DNA of 64,000 nt from Shewanella corallii. GTDB taxonomy: Bacteria; Pseudomonadota; Gammaproteobacteria; Enterobacterales; Shewanellaceae. Shown here one piece after another: positions 9,298 to 17,150 of the stretch. The number at the start of each line of letters is the position of its first letter. Position 1 is the first letter of the stretch. The stretch spans positions 296,786 through 360,785 of the forward strand of contig NZ_JAKIKT010000004.1 in assembly GCF_023349125.1 (NCBI RefSeq), given 5' to 3'. The notes beneath the pieces are model-generated. The model did no database searches. It saw nothing but the letters and a program-made list of their open reading frames with translations, and was not told the origin of the DNA. Position numbers and translations under genes: made by a program.

Positions 9298-9309
9298 GAC
9301 ACCAACAAC

Positions 9310-9332
9310 AAAGGCCACATGATGTGGCCTTT
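9310..9332. terminator. Hairpin after the cytochrome gene
   Basis: AAAGGCCAC-ATGAT-GTGGCCTTT, a 9-bp perfect stem 12 bases after the cytochrome stop and before the convergent regulator gene. The T-tract is short. Confidence 0.6.
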
Positions 9333-9374
9333 GACTTCTCATTTCCGGAAGCTTAGTTCACCGGAAACAGCACG

Positions 9375-10763
9375 CTAAATTCTCTCCCGCGCCAACTCTC
9401 CGAGCCGGGTCACCGCGGCCTTCACCTTATCCTCATCATCAAACGCCCCACATAACCTCAAACAACTTGAGTATTGACCCGAGCTGGAGAAAACATCGCC
9501 GGGGAAAAACGCAATACCATTGGCAACGGCCACGGACAAAAGATCGGCAGAATCTATACCGGGAAGCTCAACCCACAGGACAAAGCCCCCCTGGGGCTTG
9601 CTCACTCGGGTTTTAGCCGGAAAACTACTCAGTACCCACTCCCGCATTCTTTTTAGATTTAGTTGCAGACGCTTTCCCATAGTTCGGATATGACGACTGT
9701 ATCCCCCACTCGCCATAAACTCTGCGACCAGAGCCTGAACAATCAAAGGCTCGGATACATTGCGAAATGCTTTCAGTCTCATAATTTCCTGGTGGTACTT
9801 TCCGCCACAGAGCCAGCCAATCCTTAAACCTGAGCCCAGAGACTTGGCCACTGATGAGCAGTAGATAACGCGCCCATACTGATCCAGGGCTTTCAACGAT
9901 GGCAAACTCTCTCCTGCGGTCTGCAACTCAGAGAACAGATCGTCTTCAATCACCATAAAGTCTTTTCGTTCAGCCAACTCCAGCAGAGCACGCCTGTTAT
10001 CCACTGGCATCTGACTGCCTGTGGGGTTGGAGAAGTCCGGACAGATCACCAGGGCGGAGACCTGCCATCGCTCCACAGCCAATTGTAACGCCTCCAGACT
10101 CAAGCCACATTCTGCCGACCCCGGGATTTCAATTACCTTCATTCCCAGTGATTCGATAACCTGCAAAAGCCCGGGGAAACAGGGACTCTCTACGGCAATT
10201 GTGTCTCCGGCGCTGGCAATGGTGGCCAGCGCCATAGAGATAGCATCCTGACACCCTCCGGTAACCAGTACTTGCTCTTCTCCGGCCTCTATTCCCTGCA
10301 GTCTCAGCCTCTTACTTATCTCCTGTCGCAGCGGTAAATGTCCGCTGCTGAACTCAGGTTGTAAAAGTGACGCCATCTCATAACGAGCCAGACGCGCCAG
10401 TTGCTTTGAAAGGGCCGCCTTGGGTAATAAACCCGGCGACAGCACCGCAGTTCCCAAATCTGTCACTCCGCTGCCGGCACACATTGAAAGCACCTGCAAC
10501 ATACGGTTATGGATATGAGACTCCCCCGGATGACTCAGCTTGTACTCCTCTGTATCTTGATAGCAGACATAGTATCCAGCTCCGGGCCTTGCCTCGACCA
10601 AAGCTTTATCTTCCAACAATCTCAGCGCGGCCTGGGCCGTGGACATGCTGACGCCATATTGCTCGCAGCACTCCCGAACAGAGGGAAGTCGCTCATTGAA
10701 GCGATATCCACCCTGTTTGATTTGCCGCTCCAGACTGAACGCGACCTTTTGATATTTCTTCAT
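9375..10763 (-). CDS. MocR-type GntR regulator with aminotransferase domain
   Basis: 462 residues from MKKYQKVAFSLERQI. An N-terminal GntR winged helix (about 1-75, ERLPSVRECCEQYGVSMSTAQAALRLLE) is fused to a fold-type I PLP aminotransferase domain (about 110-460) with NPTGSQMP, MVIEDDLFSEL and the PLP lysine in SSVAKSLGSGLRIGW. MocR proteins sense an effector through PLP and regulate an adjacent, usually divergent gene. Here the divergent neighbour encodes a carboxymuconolactone decarboxylase/AhpD-like protein, the likely target. The start at 10763 is preferred over 10805 on domain alignment, though no strong ribosome site sits close to it. Confidence 0.9.
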   Translation of the reverse strand: MKKYQKVAFSLERQIKQGGYRFNERLPSVRECCEQYGVSMSTAQAALRLLEDKALVEARPGAGYYVCYQDTEEYKLSHPGESHIHNRMLQVLSMCAGSGVTDLGTAVLSPGLLPKAALSKQLARLARYEMASLLQPEFSSGHLPLRQEISKRLRLQGIEAGEEQVLVTGGCQDAISMALATIASAGDTIAVESPCFPGLLQVIESLGMKVIEIPGSAECGLSLEALQLAVERWQVSALVICPDFSNPTGSQMPVDNRRALLELAERKDFMVIEDDLFSELQTAGESLPSLKALDQYGRVIYCSSVAKSLGSGLRIGWLCGGKYHQEIMRLKAFRNVSEPLIVQALVAEFMASGGYSRHIRTMGKRLQLNLKRMREWVLSSFPAKTRVSKPQGGFVLWVELPGIDSADLLSVAVANGIAFFPGDVFSSSGQYSSCLRLCGAFDDEDKVKAAVTRLGELARERI

Positions 10764-10770
10764 AAAAAAA

Positions 10771-10827
10771 CAGTACAGTTCCTTCAGGATTAATAGATAC
10801 AGCACATTCAGCTCAACAACTGTACTG
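10771..10827. promoter_or_regulatory. Inverted repeat, putative operator of the MocR-type regulator
   Basis: CAGTACAGTT (10771-10780) and AACTGTACTG (10818-10827) are perfect 10-base inverted arms, centres 47 bp apart, in the divergent promoter region. The left arm lies 8-17 bases before the regulator start, so binding would autoregulate. Assignment as the operator is inferred from position and symmetry. Confidence 0.45.
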
Positions 10828-10936
10828 ATAAATTAGTCTCAAGCCACCGCTGTTGCCAAGTACAAGTTTCTTTTAGCTTAAAAACACCTGCTGCCAATAC
10901 CCACCAAGGGTCCAGCTAAATAACAAAGGAGAGACT

Positions 10937-11527
10937 ATGCCTCTGGTAACCCCGCTGCCCGCAGACACCAACGCAGAAGTGGCCAAAATGGCCGAATTTT
11001 TCAATGAGACACTGGGCTTCTGCCCCAACAGCGTATTGACCATGATGCGCCGTCCCCGCATCGCCAAAGCGTTTATCGAGCTGAATATGGCTGTGATGGA
11101 AAACCAGGGCAGACTCACCAGTACCCTTAAGCGGCTGATCGCCTACATCTCCAGCAATATCACCGGTTGTCGTTATTGTCAGGCGCATACCATCAGAGCC
11201 GCTGAACGCTATGGCGCAGAAGCCGCCCAGCTGGAAAATGTGTGGGAGTACAGAACTCACCCGGCGTTCAGCGAGGCTGAGCGTGCAGCCCTGGATTTTG
11301 CTGCCGCGGCGTCGGTCATTCCCAATGATGTGGATGATGAGTTGAGCGAGCGTTTACACCGATACTGGAAGGAAGATGAGATAGTGGAAATGCTTGGGGT
11401 TATCTCCCTGTTTGGTTACCTCAATCGCTGGAATGACTCCATGGGGACAACACTGGAAGCTGGCGCCATTGATTCAGGCGAACAACTCCTCTCCAGACGT
11501 GGCTGGGATACCGGAAAACATACATAG
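10937..11527 (+). CDS. Carboxymuconolactone decarboxylase/AhpD-like family protein
   Basis: 196 residues, starting after AAAGGAGAGACT. The AhpD-fold motif is ITGCRYCQAHTIRAAERYG (redox CXXC with a following His) near residue 75, and the downstream WKEDEIVEMLGVISLFGYLNRWNDSMG region is typical of uncharacterised peroxidase-related members. Such proteins act as thiol-dependent peroxidases or as decarboxylases; the CXXC favours a peroxidase-type role. It is transcribed divergently from the MocR-type regulator, its probable controller, and shares a terminator region with the convergent metal permease. Confidence 0.87.
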   Translation: MPLVTPLPADTNAEVAKMAEFFNETLGFCPNSVLTMMRRPRIAKAFIELNMAVMENQGRLTSTLKRLIAYISSNITGCRYCQAHTIRAAERYGAEAAQLENVWEYRTHPAFSEAERAALDFAAAASVIPNDVDDELSERLHRYWKEDEIVEMLGVISLFGYLNRWNDSMGTTLEAGAIDSGEQLLSRRGWDTGKHT

Positions 11528-11540
11528 TCCGGGACATACA

Positions 11541-11565
11541 AAAAAGCCCCGCGATGCGGGGCTTT
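11541..11565 (-). terminator. Terminator of the zntR-permease operon
   Basis: AAAGCCCCGC-GAT-GCGGGGCTTT. Read leftward it continues into six T, ending the permease transcript; read rightward it may also stop the AhpD-like gene. Confidence 0.75.
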
Positions 11566-11582
11566 CCGATTAATCAGGGCTG

Positions 11583-12905
11583 TTAACTACAGCATCCCTT
11601 TTTCTCTGATTTAATGGGCAGCATTTGCCATAGTACCCGTCCCATCAGGAAAGCCAACAGCAAACCGGAAGCGGCGACTATCCACTCAGGCAAGAGCTCA
11701 TGGTGTTCGCCAATCTGAGGCATCACCTCAAAACCAAAGGTCTCGACCAGATAGTTCACCAGTACACCGGATAACAGTGCGACACCCAATACCCCACCCA
11801 GATAACCATACAGCGCACGCTTACCCAGCTCTTTGGAAACTACGCCCAGGGTCGCGATATTGGTGGCCGGACCCGCCATCATAAATACCAGTACAGCACC
11901 GGGGGAGACGCCGGCCAGCAACAAACCTGCGGCAATCGGCGTGGACGCCGTGGCACAAATATACATGGGCACAGAGATAACCACCATCACCAGCATCGCC
12001 AGAATGCCATCGCCCCACTTGGCCAGGAAGTCACCTGGCACATAGGTTTGTACCAGCGCTGCGAAGAACAGACCAATCAACAGCCAGATAGCTGTGTCAC
12101 GGACCAGATCTGTAGCCGCATAGTGCAGGCCTTTAAAGATACGGAAAGAGATGGAAGTGCCTTTCAGCTGAGCTGCGGTATCTTCGGTGCTGCTACAGCA
12201 TGAGTCTGTACCTTCGGCACTATGATTCTTATCTGTACTGCAACAAGAGCTGGCCAGCACTTCAGGTTCCGCTTTGGTGGAGCAGCAGGACTGCGCCGGT
12301 TTCGTATCTGTATCAGCAGGTGCCGTCATTACCGAGGGCGTGGAGCCACAACAGGATGATACCGGCTTCATTACCACTGGAGCTGGCTCAGTCTTGGGGC
12401 TGCAGCAACTGGATTCAACTTTTTCGGTATCTTTGGTTTTAGTTGAGCAGCAGGAGTCCGATTCAGTGCTGACTTTCGCAGAGGATGACTCGCTAATAGG
12501 CTTGCCATCGTCATCATCACGCCCCACCAGCAAACCTGCCACCACAGCACTGACCACAGCAGCGATAGGCCGCACGATGGCCATAAAGGGGCCTAGCAGA
12601 ACATAAGATACGCTGACAGAATCGATACCGGTTTCCGGCGTCGATACCATAAAGGAGGTGGTCGCCGCTTTGGACGCACCGCTACGGCGCAGGCCCACAG
12701 CTGCAGGGATCACTCCGCAGGAACACAAAGGTAGAGGCGCACCGAACAAGGCCGCTTTAACTGTGGTTTTCAAACCGTGACCACCCAGTTGCTTGTTCAT
12801 CCAACTCATGGGAACAAACACCTTCAACAGGCCAGCCAATACCAAGCCCAGCAGCAACCAAGGGGCAGACTCCAAAAAGAGTTTTAAAAAGTTCTCTATC
12901 AACAT
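11583..12905 (-). CDS. SO_0444-type Cu/Zn efflux permease with Cys-Cys repeat loop
   Basis: 440 residues in the permease family DUF318. About eight membrane helices are split into two halves; conserved pieces are GAPLPLCSCGVIPAAVGLRRSGASKAATTSFMVSTPETG near residue 55 and AGPATNIATLGVVSKELGKRALYGYL near 350. Between the halves (about 140-250) is a hydrophilic loop holding six S/D/Q-S-C-C motifs, and the protein ends GCCS. This resembles Shewanella SO_0444, a Cu/Zn efflux transporter, which also lies next to a ZntR-like regulator. The paired cysteines probably bind or pre-load metal in the cytoplasm. It follows zntR by 38 bases and is co-transcribed from the ZntR-type promoter. Confidence 0.88.
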   Translation of the reverse strand: MLIENFLKLFLESAPWLLLGLVLAGLLKVFVPMSWMNKQLGGHGLKTTVKAALFGAPLPLCSCGVIPAAVGLRRSGASKAATTSFMVSTPETGIDSVSVSYVLLGPFMAIVRPIAAVVSAVVAGLLVGRDDDDGKPISESSSAKVSTESDSCCSTKTKDTEKVESSCCSPKTEPAPVVMKPVSSCCGSTPSVMTAPADTDTKPAQSCCSTKAEPEVLASSCCSTDKNHSAEGTDSCCSSTEDTAAQLKGTSISFRIFKGLHYAATDLVRDTAIWLLIGLFFAALVQTYVPGDFLAKWGDGILAMLVMVVISVPMYICATASTPIAAGLLLAGVSPGAVLVFMMAGPATNIATLGVVSKELGKRALYGYLGGVLGVALLSGVLVNYLVETFGFEVMPQIGEHHELLPEWIVAASGLLLAFLMGRVLWQMLPIKSEKKGCCS

Positions 12906-12943
12906 AATGCTTATATGACTCTGACGGTTTTCGTCCGTTTATT

Positions 12944-13393
12944 TCACTGTTTGCCGTGCTCACAGCCAGGTTCCTCGCAGCGAACTTCAGTCAGTGAAGA
13001 CTCCAGTGCTTCGAGAATCGAGCAGTGCTCGGCACTTTCAGGCCCTCCGCAGCAGGCGCGGGACAGAGCTTGTAATGTGGTTTTAAAAACATTCAGTTGA
13101 GCAATACGCTCTTCAACCTGAGCCAGCTTGTCATCCACCATACCTTTCACATCGGCACAGGCCCACTCTGACTTGTTTAACTCTATGGACAGAAGTTCAG
13201 TGATCTCACTCAGGGTGAAACCCACCTCTTTGGCCCTCAATATAAAGCGCAGGCGATTCGCGTCCTGCTCGGTATACATACGGTAACCTGAGTCAGTGCG
13301 CATAGATGGCGCCAATAGCCCATGTTTTTCATAAAACCTGAGTGTGTCGGCTTTCACCTCACACATACCGGCCAACTCACCAATGCGATACAT
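12944..13393 (-). CDS. zntR: Zn(II)-responsive MerR-family regulator
   Basis: 149 residues. The N-terminal MerR helix-turn-helix (MYRIGELAGMCEVKADTLRFYEKHGLL) is followed by a dimerisation coiled coil and a metal-binding end. Cysteines align with the E. coli ZntR zinc ligands: one in EWACADVK (Cys79 equivalent) and the RACCGGPESAEHCSILEALE loop (Cys114/115, Cys124). An extra Cys/His tail (CEEPGCEHGKQ) follows. It should activate transcription by untwisting a 20-bp-spaced promoter when zinc is bound, and that promoter lies directly upstream at 13423-13454. Operon with the efflux permease. Confidence 0.92.
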   Translation of the reverse strand: MYRIGELAGMCEVKADTLRFYEKHGLLAPSMRTDSGYRMYTEQDANRLRFILRAKEVGFTLSEITELLSIELNKSEWACADVKGMVDDKLAQVEERIAQLNVFKTTLQALSRACCGGPESAEHCSILEALESSLTEVRCEEPGCEHGKQ

Positions 13394-13422
13394 GCTGCGA
13401 CTCCTGTACTGATTTATGTTGG

Positions 13423-13454
13423 ATTATAAACCTTGGAGTTTAATCCAAGGTCAA
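13423..13454 (-). promoter_or_regulatory. ZntR/MerR-type promoter and operator of zntR-permease
   Basis: Reading leftward: -35 TTGACC (13449-13454), a 20-bp spacer, and -10 TATAAT (13423-13428). Within it the palindrome ACCTTGGA-GTTTAA-TCCAAGGT (13430-13451) is a MerR-family operator. The overlong spacer is the hallmark of promoters that need MerR-type activation; the arrangement matches the known zntA promoter geometry. Confidence 0.85.
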
Positions 13455-13884
13455 GGGTTTAGGGAAATAAGAATCGATCTCAAATCACATTTTTATCAAC
13501 AACCCTTTTTTGACCGTCAACATCGGCAAGCCCTAGTGTTCGCATATCAATATTGTGAAATTGCACATAAAAACCCTGAGCAAAGGGCTTCTAATGTAAA
13601 CTACGCCCGCCTGAACCGGAGGTTATACCCCCATATTCATCGTGATCGAGCCATTAAGGGTCAGGCAAAGGATTCAGACATTTGTCTGCAGCCAGTTTGT
13701 CTCTCAGATGATTATCTGAAGAGTGTGTCTAAGGGACTTTTGGAAAGCAGCGACTGCGTAAAAATGTGCATACGCTGTTTTCCGAAAGATCCTTGAACTT
13801 AAGGTGAAGTGCTGATGCTGTCAGTCTGCCTACGGGCGGGTGCGCGTCTGCGCCAACCAACAACAAACTGGACCCTGTGAACAA
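13455..13884 (+). promoter_or_regulatory. Long purH upstream region with small hairpins
   Basis: 430 bases with no convincing gene. Possible extended -10 TAATGT near 13592, then a leader with hairpins CAGAC-ATTT-GTCTG (13675-13688) and TCAGAT-GATT-ATCTGA (13704-13719), and a GC-rich patch near 13833-13857. No PurR box or known riboswitch was recognised. A structured purH leader is possible but unproven. Confidence 0.3.
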
Positions 13885-15489
13885 ATGACAACTCCAAGAC
13901 CTATCCGTCGCGCGCTGCTCAGCGTTTCCGATAAAACCGGTATCCTCGAATTTGCCCAGGCACTGCATCAAGCTGGCGTAGAACTGCTATCCACCGGCGG
14001 CACTGCCAAATTGCTGGCTGACAATGGTGTGCCGGTTACTGAAGTGTCTGACTACACAGGTCACCCTGAGATCATGGATGGTCGCGTTAAAACCCTGCAT
14101 CCCAAAGTTCACGGCGGCATTCTGGCTCGTCGCGGTACCGACGAAGCCGTGATGGCCGACAATAATATCAACGCCATTGATCTGGTTGCAGTTAACCTGT
14201 ATCCCTTCGCACAAACGGTCGCCAAAGAAGGTTGCACCCTGGAAGACGCTATCGAGAACATTGATATCGGTGGCCCTACCATGGTTCGCGCCGCGGCCAA
14301 GAACCACAAAGATGTGACTATCGTGGTCAACGCCAAAGACTATGACAAAGTACTGGCTGAGATGGTCGCCAATGAAGGTTCAACGACTCATGCTACCCGC
14401 TTTGACCTGGCGATTGCTGCCTTTGAGCACACTGCCGCTTATGACGGCATGATTGCCAATTACTTCGGTACCCTTGTTCCTGTGCATGGGGTTCCGGCCA
14501 ACTCAGAAGATGAGTGTAAAGCTGATTCCAAATTCCCACGCACCTACAACACCCAACTGGTGAAGAAGCAGGATCTGCGTTATGGCGAAAACAGCCACCA
14601 AAGCGCCGCTTTTTACGTGGACACTCAAATCGATGAAGCCTCTGTGGCCACTGCAGTGCAACTGCAGGGCAAGGCACTGTCTTACAATAATATCGCCGAC
14701 ACCGATGCCGCATTGGAGTGTGTCAAAGAGTTCGATGCGCCGGCCTGCGTTATTGTGAAGCACGCCAATCCATGCGGTGTTGCCCTGGGCAATAACCTGC
14801 TTGAAGCCTATGACCGCGCATTCAAAACAGACCCAACCTCAGCCTTCGGTGGCATCATCGCCTTTAACGGCGAGCTGGATGCAGACACAGCAGCAGCCAT
14901 TGTTGAGCGTCAGTTTGTTGAAGTGATTATTGCACCAAGTGTCAGCCAGGCTGCTCGTGATGTGGTCGCAAAGAAAGCCAATGTACGTCTGCTGGAGTGT
15001 GGTCAGTGGAATAGCCAGACCAAGACACTGGACTACAAGCGAGTGAATGGTGGTCTGCTGATCCAGGACAGAGATCAGGGCATGGTTGGCCTGGATGACC
15101 TCAAGGTCGTGACTAAGCGTGCGCCTACTGCGCAGGAGCTGAAAGACCTGCTGTTCTGCTGGAAAGTGGCCAAGTTCGTTAAATCCAATGCCATTGTCTA
15201 TGCCAAAGAAGGCATGACCATAGGTGTTGGCGCCGGTCAGATGAGCCGTGTTTACAGTGCCAAGATCGCCGGTATCAAGGCCGCCGATGAAGGACTGCAG
15301 GTTGAGGGCAGTGTGATGGCATCAGACGCCTTCTTCCCATTCCGTGATGGTATCGATGCCGCCGCAGCTGCTGGTATCAGCTGTATTATCCAGCCGGGCG
15401 GTTCAATCCGTGATGAAGAGATTATCGCAGCGGCCGATGAACATGGCATGGCCATGGTATTTACCGGCATGCGCCATTTCCGTCATTAA
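13885..15489 (+). CDS. purH: Bifunctional AICAR transformylase/IMP cyclohydrolase
   Basis: 534 residues from [20 protein letters not shown]; the in-frame start at 13840 is rejected because the family begins here. It performs the last two steps of IMP synthesis: formylation of AICAR and closure to IMP. The N-terminal cyclohydrolase domain has the MGS fold ([24 protein letters not shown]), and the C-terminal transformylase domain has [19 protein letters not shown] and the end [14 protein letters not shown]...[10 protein letters not shown]. Ends MRHFRH like its E. coli counterpart. purD follows by 190 bases and completes the common purH-purD pair. Confidence 0.97.
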   Translation: MTTPRPIRRALLSVSDKTGILEFAQALHQAGVELLSTGGTAKLLADNGVPVTEVSDYTGHPEIMDGRVKTLHPKVHGGILARRGTDEAVMADNNINAIDLVAVNLYPFAQTVAKEGCTLEDAIENIDIGGPTMVRAAAKNHKDVTIVVNAKDYDKVLAEMVANEGSTTHATRFDLAIAAFEHTAAYDGMIANYFGTLVPVHGVPANSEDECKADSKFPRTYNTQLVKKQDLRYGENSHQSAAFYVDTQIDEASVATAVQLQGKALSYNNIADTDAALECVKEFDAPACVIVKHANPCGVALGNNLLEAYDRAFKTDPTSAFGGIIAFNGELDADTAAAIVERQFVEVIIAPSVSQAARDVVAKKANVRLLECGQWNSQTKTLDYKRVNGGLLIQDRDQGMVGLDDLKVVTKRAPTAQELKDLLFCWKVAKFVKSNAIVYAKEGMTIGVGAGQMSRVYSAKIAGIKAADEGLQVEGSVMASDAFFPFRDGIDAAAAAGISCIIQPGGSIRDEEIIAAADEHGMAMVFTGMRHFRH

Positions 15490-15679
15490 TCTAAAGCCTG
15501 TTGCGCCGCAGCTCTTCGGCCTATGTCATTGAGACACATGATATGGAATTGATAGTCAAGCTGCGGTCACGGGCTGAAGTTCAAGGAAGGCTCGCGGAGT
15601 TTATAAGCATAAATGAGCAAGCCTGCCACCGAAATGCAGCCTGTGACAAAGCGCATTAAATGATAACAAGGACAAAACG

Positions 15680-16975
15680 ATGAAGATTCTCGTAATTGGT
15701 GGCGGTGGCAGAGAGCATGCCCTGGCTTGGAAAGCCGCTCAGAATCCTGAAGTAGAAACCATATTTGTTGCCCCGGGTAACGCAGGTACTGAGCTTGAAC
15801 CCAAGCTGGAAAATGTCGCCATTGAGGTGACGGATATCGCCGCTTTGGTTGAGTTTGCCAAAAGCAATGATGTCGCCCTGACCATAGTCGGCCCTGAAGC
15901 TCCTCTGGTTATCGGTGTGGTCGATGCCTTCCGCGCAGCGGATTTGGCCATCTTTGGTCCGACGCAGGCAGCTGCCCAGCTGGAGGGTTCCAAGGCATTC
16001 ACCAAGGATTTTCTGGCCCGCCACAATATCCCTACGGCGGCCTATCAGAACTTTACCGAAATTGCCCCGGCCAAGGCGTTTGTTACTGAACTGACGGACA
16101 AAACTGGCTTCCCTGTGGTGATTAAAGCCGATGGCCTGGCTGCAGGCAAAGGCGTGATCATCGCCCAGAATCAAGCTGAAGCAGATGCCGCTATCGAAGA
16201 CATGCTGGCGGGCAACAAGTTTGGTGAAGCAGGCAGCCGCGTAGTGGTTGAAGAGTTTCTGGTAGGTGAAGAAGCCAGCTTTATCGTCATGGTGGATGGC
16301 AGCAATATTCTGCCAATGGCCACCAGCCAGGATCACAAGGCCCGCGACAACGCCGATAACGGCCCCAATACCGGCGGTATGGGTGCTTACTCGCCAGCGC
16401 CGGTTGTGACTGCCGATGTACACGACTGGGTAATGACCAATGTGATCCGCCCAACTGTGGACGGTATGGCTGCGGAAGGTAACACCTACACAGGCTTCCT
16501 GTATGCAGGCCTGATGGTGGATACCCAGGGCCAATCCAAGGTGCTGGAATATAACTGCCGCTTTGGTGACCCGGAAACCCAACCGATCATGATGCGTCTT
16601 AAGTCAGATCTGGTTGAGCTGTGTCTGGCAGCCTGCCGTGGCGAGCTGGATCAAGTCACCGCCGAATATGACGAGCGCGCCGCCCTGGGTGTGGTCATGG
16701 CGGCCGGTGGTTACCCTGACAGTTATCGTAAGGGCGATGTGATTGAGGGCCTGGATCTGGGCAACACTGATGCCAAAGTATTCCACGCAGGTACAAAAAT
16801 GCAGGATGGCCATGTCACAACCAATGGCGGCCGCGTACTGTGTGCAACTGCCCTGGGTAATACAGTAACTGAAGCCCAACAAGCTGCTTATGCTCTGGTG
16901 GACAAAGTGCACTGGGATGATGTCTTCTTCCGCACCGATATCGGTTACCGCGCTATCGCCCGCGAAAACAACTGA
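15680..16975 (+). CDS. purD: Phosphoribosylamine-glycine ligase
   Basis: 431 residues, the usual length, from MKILVIGGGGREHALAWK. It joins glycine to phosphoribosylamine using ATP, the second step of purine synthesis. Domain order is N-domain (1-100), ATP-grasp (about 105-325, KADGLAAGKGVIIA, NTGGMGAYSPAP, EYNCRFGDPETQP) and C-terminal domain. Start follows AAGGACAAAACG. A strong terminator sits 20 bases after the stop, so the purH-purD unit ends here. Confidence 0.97.
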   Translation: MKILVIGGGGREHALAWKAAQNPEVETIFVAPGNAGTELEPKLENVAIEVTDIAALVEFAKSNDVALTIVGPEAPLVIGVVDAFRAADLAIFGPTQAAAQLEGSKAFTKDFLARHNIPTAAYQNFTEIAPAKAFVTELTDKTGFPVVIKADGLAAGKGVIIAQNQAEADAAIEDMLAGNKFGEAGSRVVVEEFLVGEEASFIVMVDGSNILPMATSQDHKARDNADNGPNTGGMGAYSPAPVVTADVHDWVMTNVIRPTVDGMAAEGNTYTGFLYAGLMVDTQGQSKVLEYNCRFGDPETQPIMMRLKSDLVELCLAACRGELDQVTAEYDERAALGVVMAAGGYPDSYRKGDVIEGLDLGNTDAKVFHAGTKMQDGHVTTNGGRVLCATALGNTVTEAQQAAYALVDKVHWDDVFFRTDIGYRAIARENN

Positions 16976-16994
16976 TTTTTATCCTGATGCAGTC

Positions 16995-17030
16995 AAAGCC
17001 CCGGCACAGTCCCGGGGCTTTTTGTTTTTT
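16995..17030 (+). terminator. Terminator of purH-purD
   Basis: AAAGCCCCGG, a 7-base loop, CCGGGGCTTT, then TTG and a T-run to 17030. Confidence 0.88.
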
Positions 17031-17084
17031 TGACGCCCGCCATTTGAATGACGCATAAATTTATGTTTTTAAAGGATTATTATC

Positions 17085-17112
17085 TTTAACCCTGAGCGTT
17101 CGCCGCTATAAT
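17085..17112 (+). promoter_or_regulatory. Sigma-70-like promoter of the M60/ImpA peptidase gene
   Basis: TTTAAC (17085-17090) and a perfect TATAAT (17107-17112) with a 16-bp spacer; transcription would start about 30 bases before the ATG at 17151. Confidence 0.5.
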
Positions 17113-17150
17113 AATTGCCACTTGCAACATATGTTCAACAAGGATTGTGC

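Noticed and set aside
13416..13796. Rightward ORF of 126 codons before purH
   Set aside because: It spans the zntR operator and purH leader, has no ribosome site and no family-like composition.
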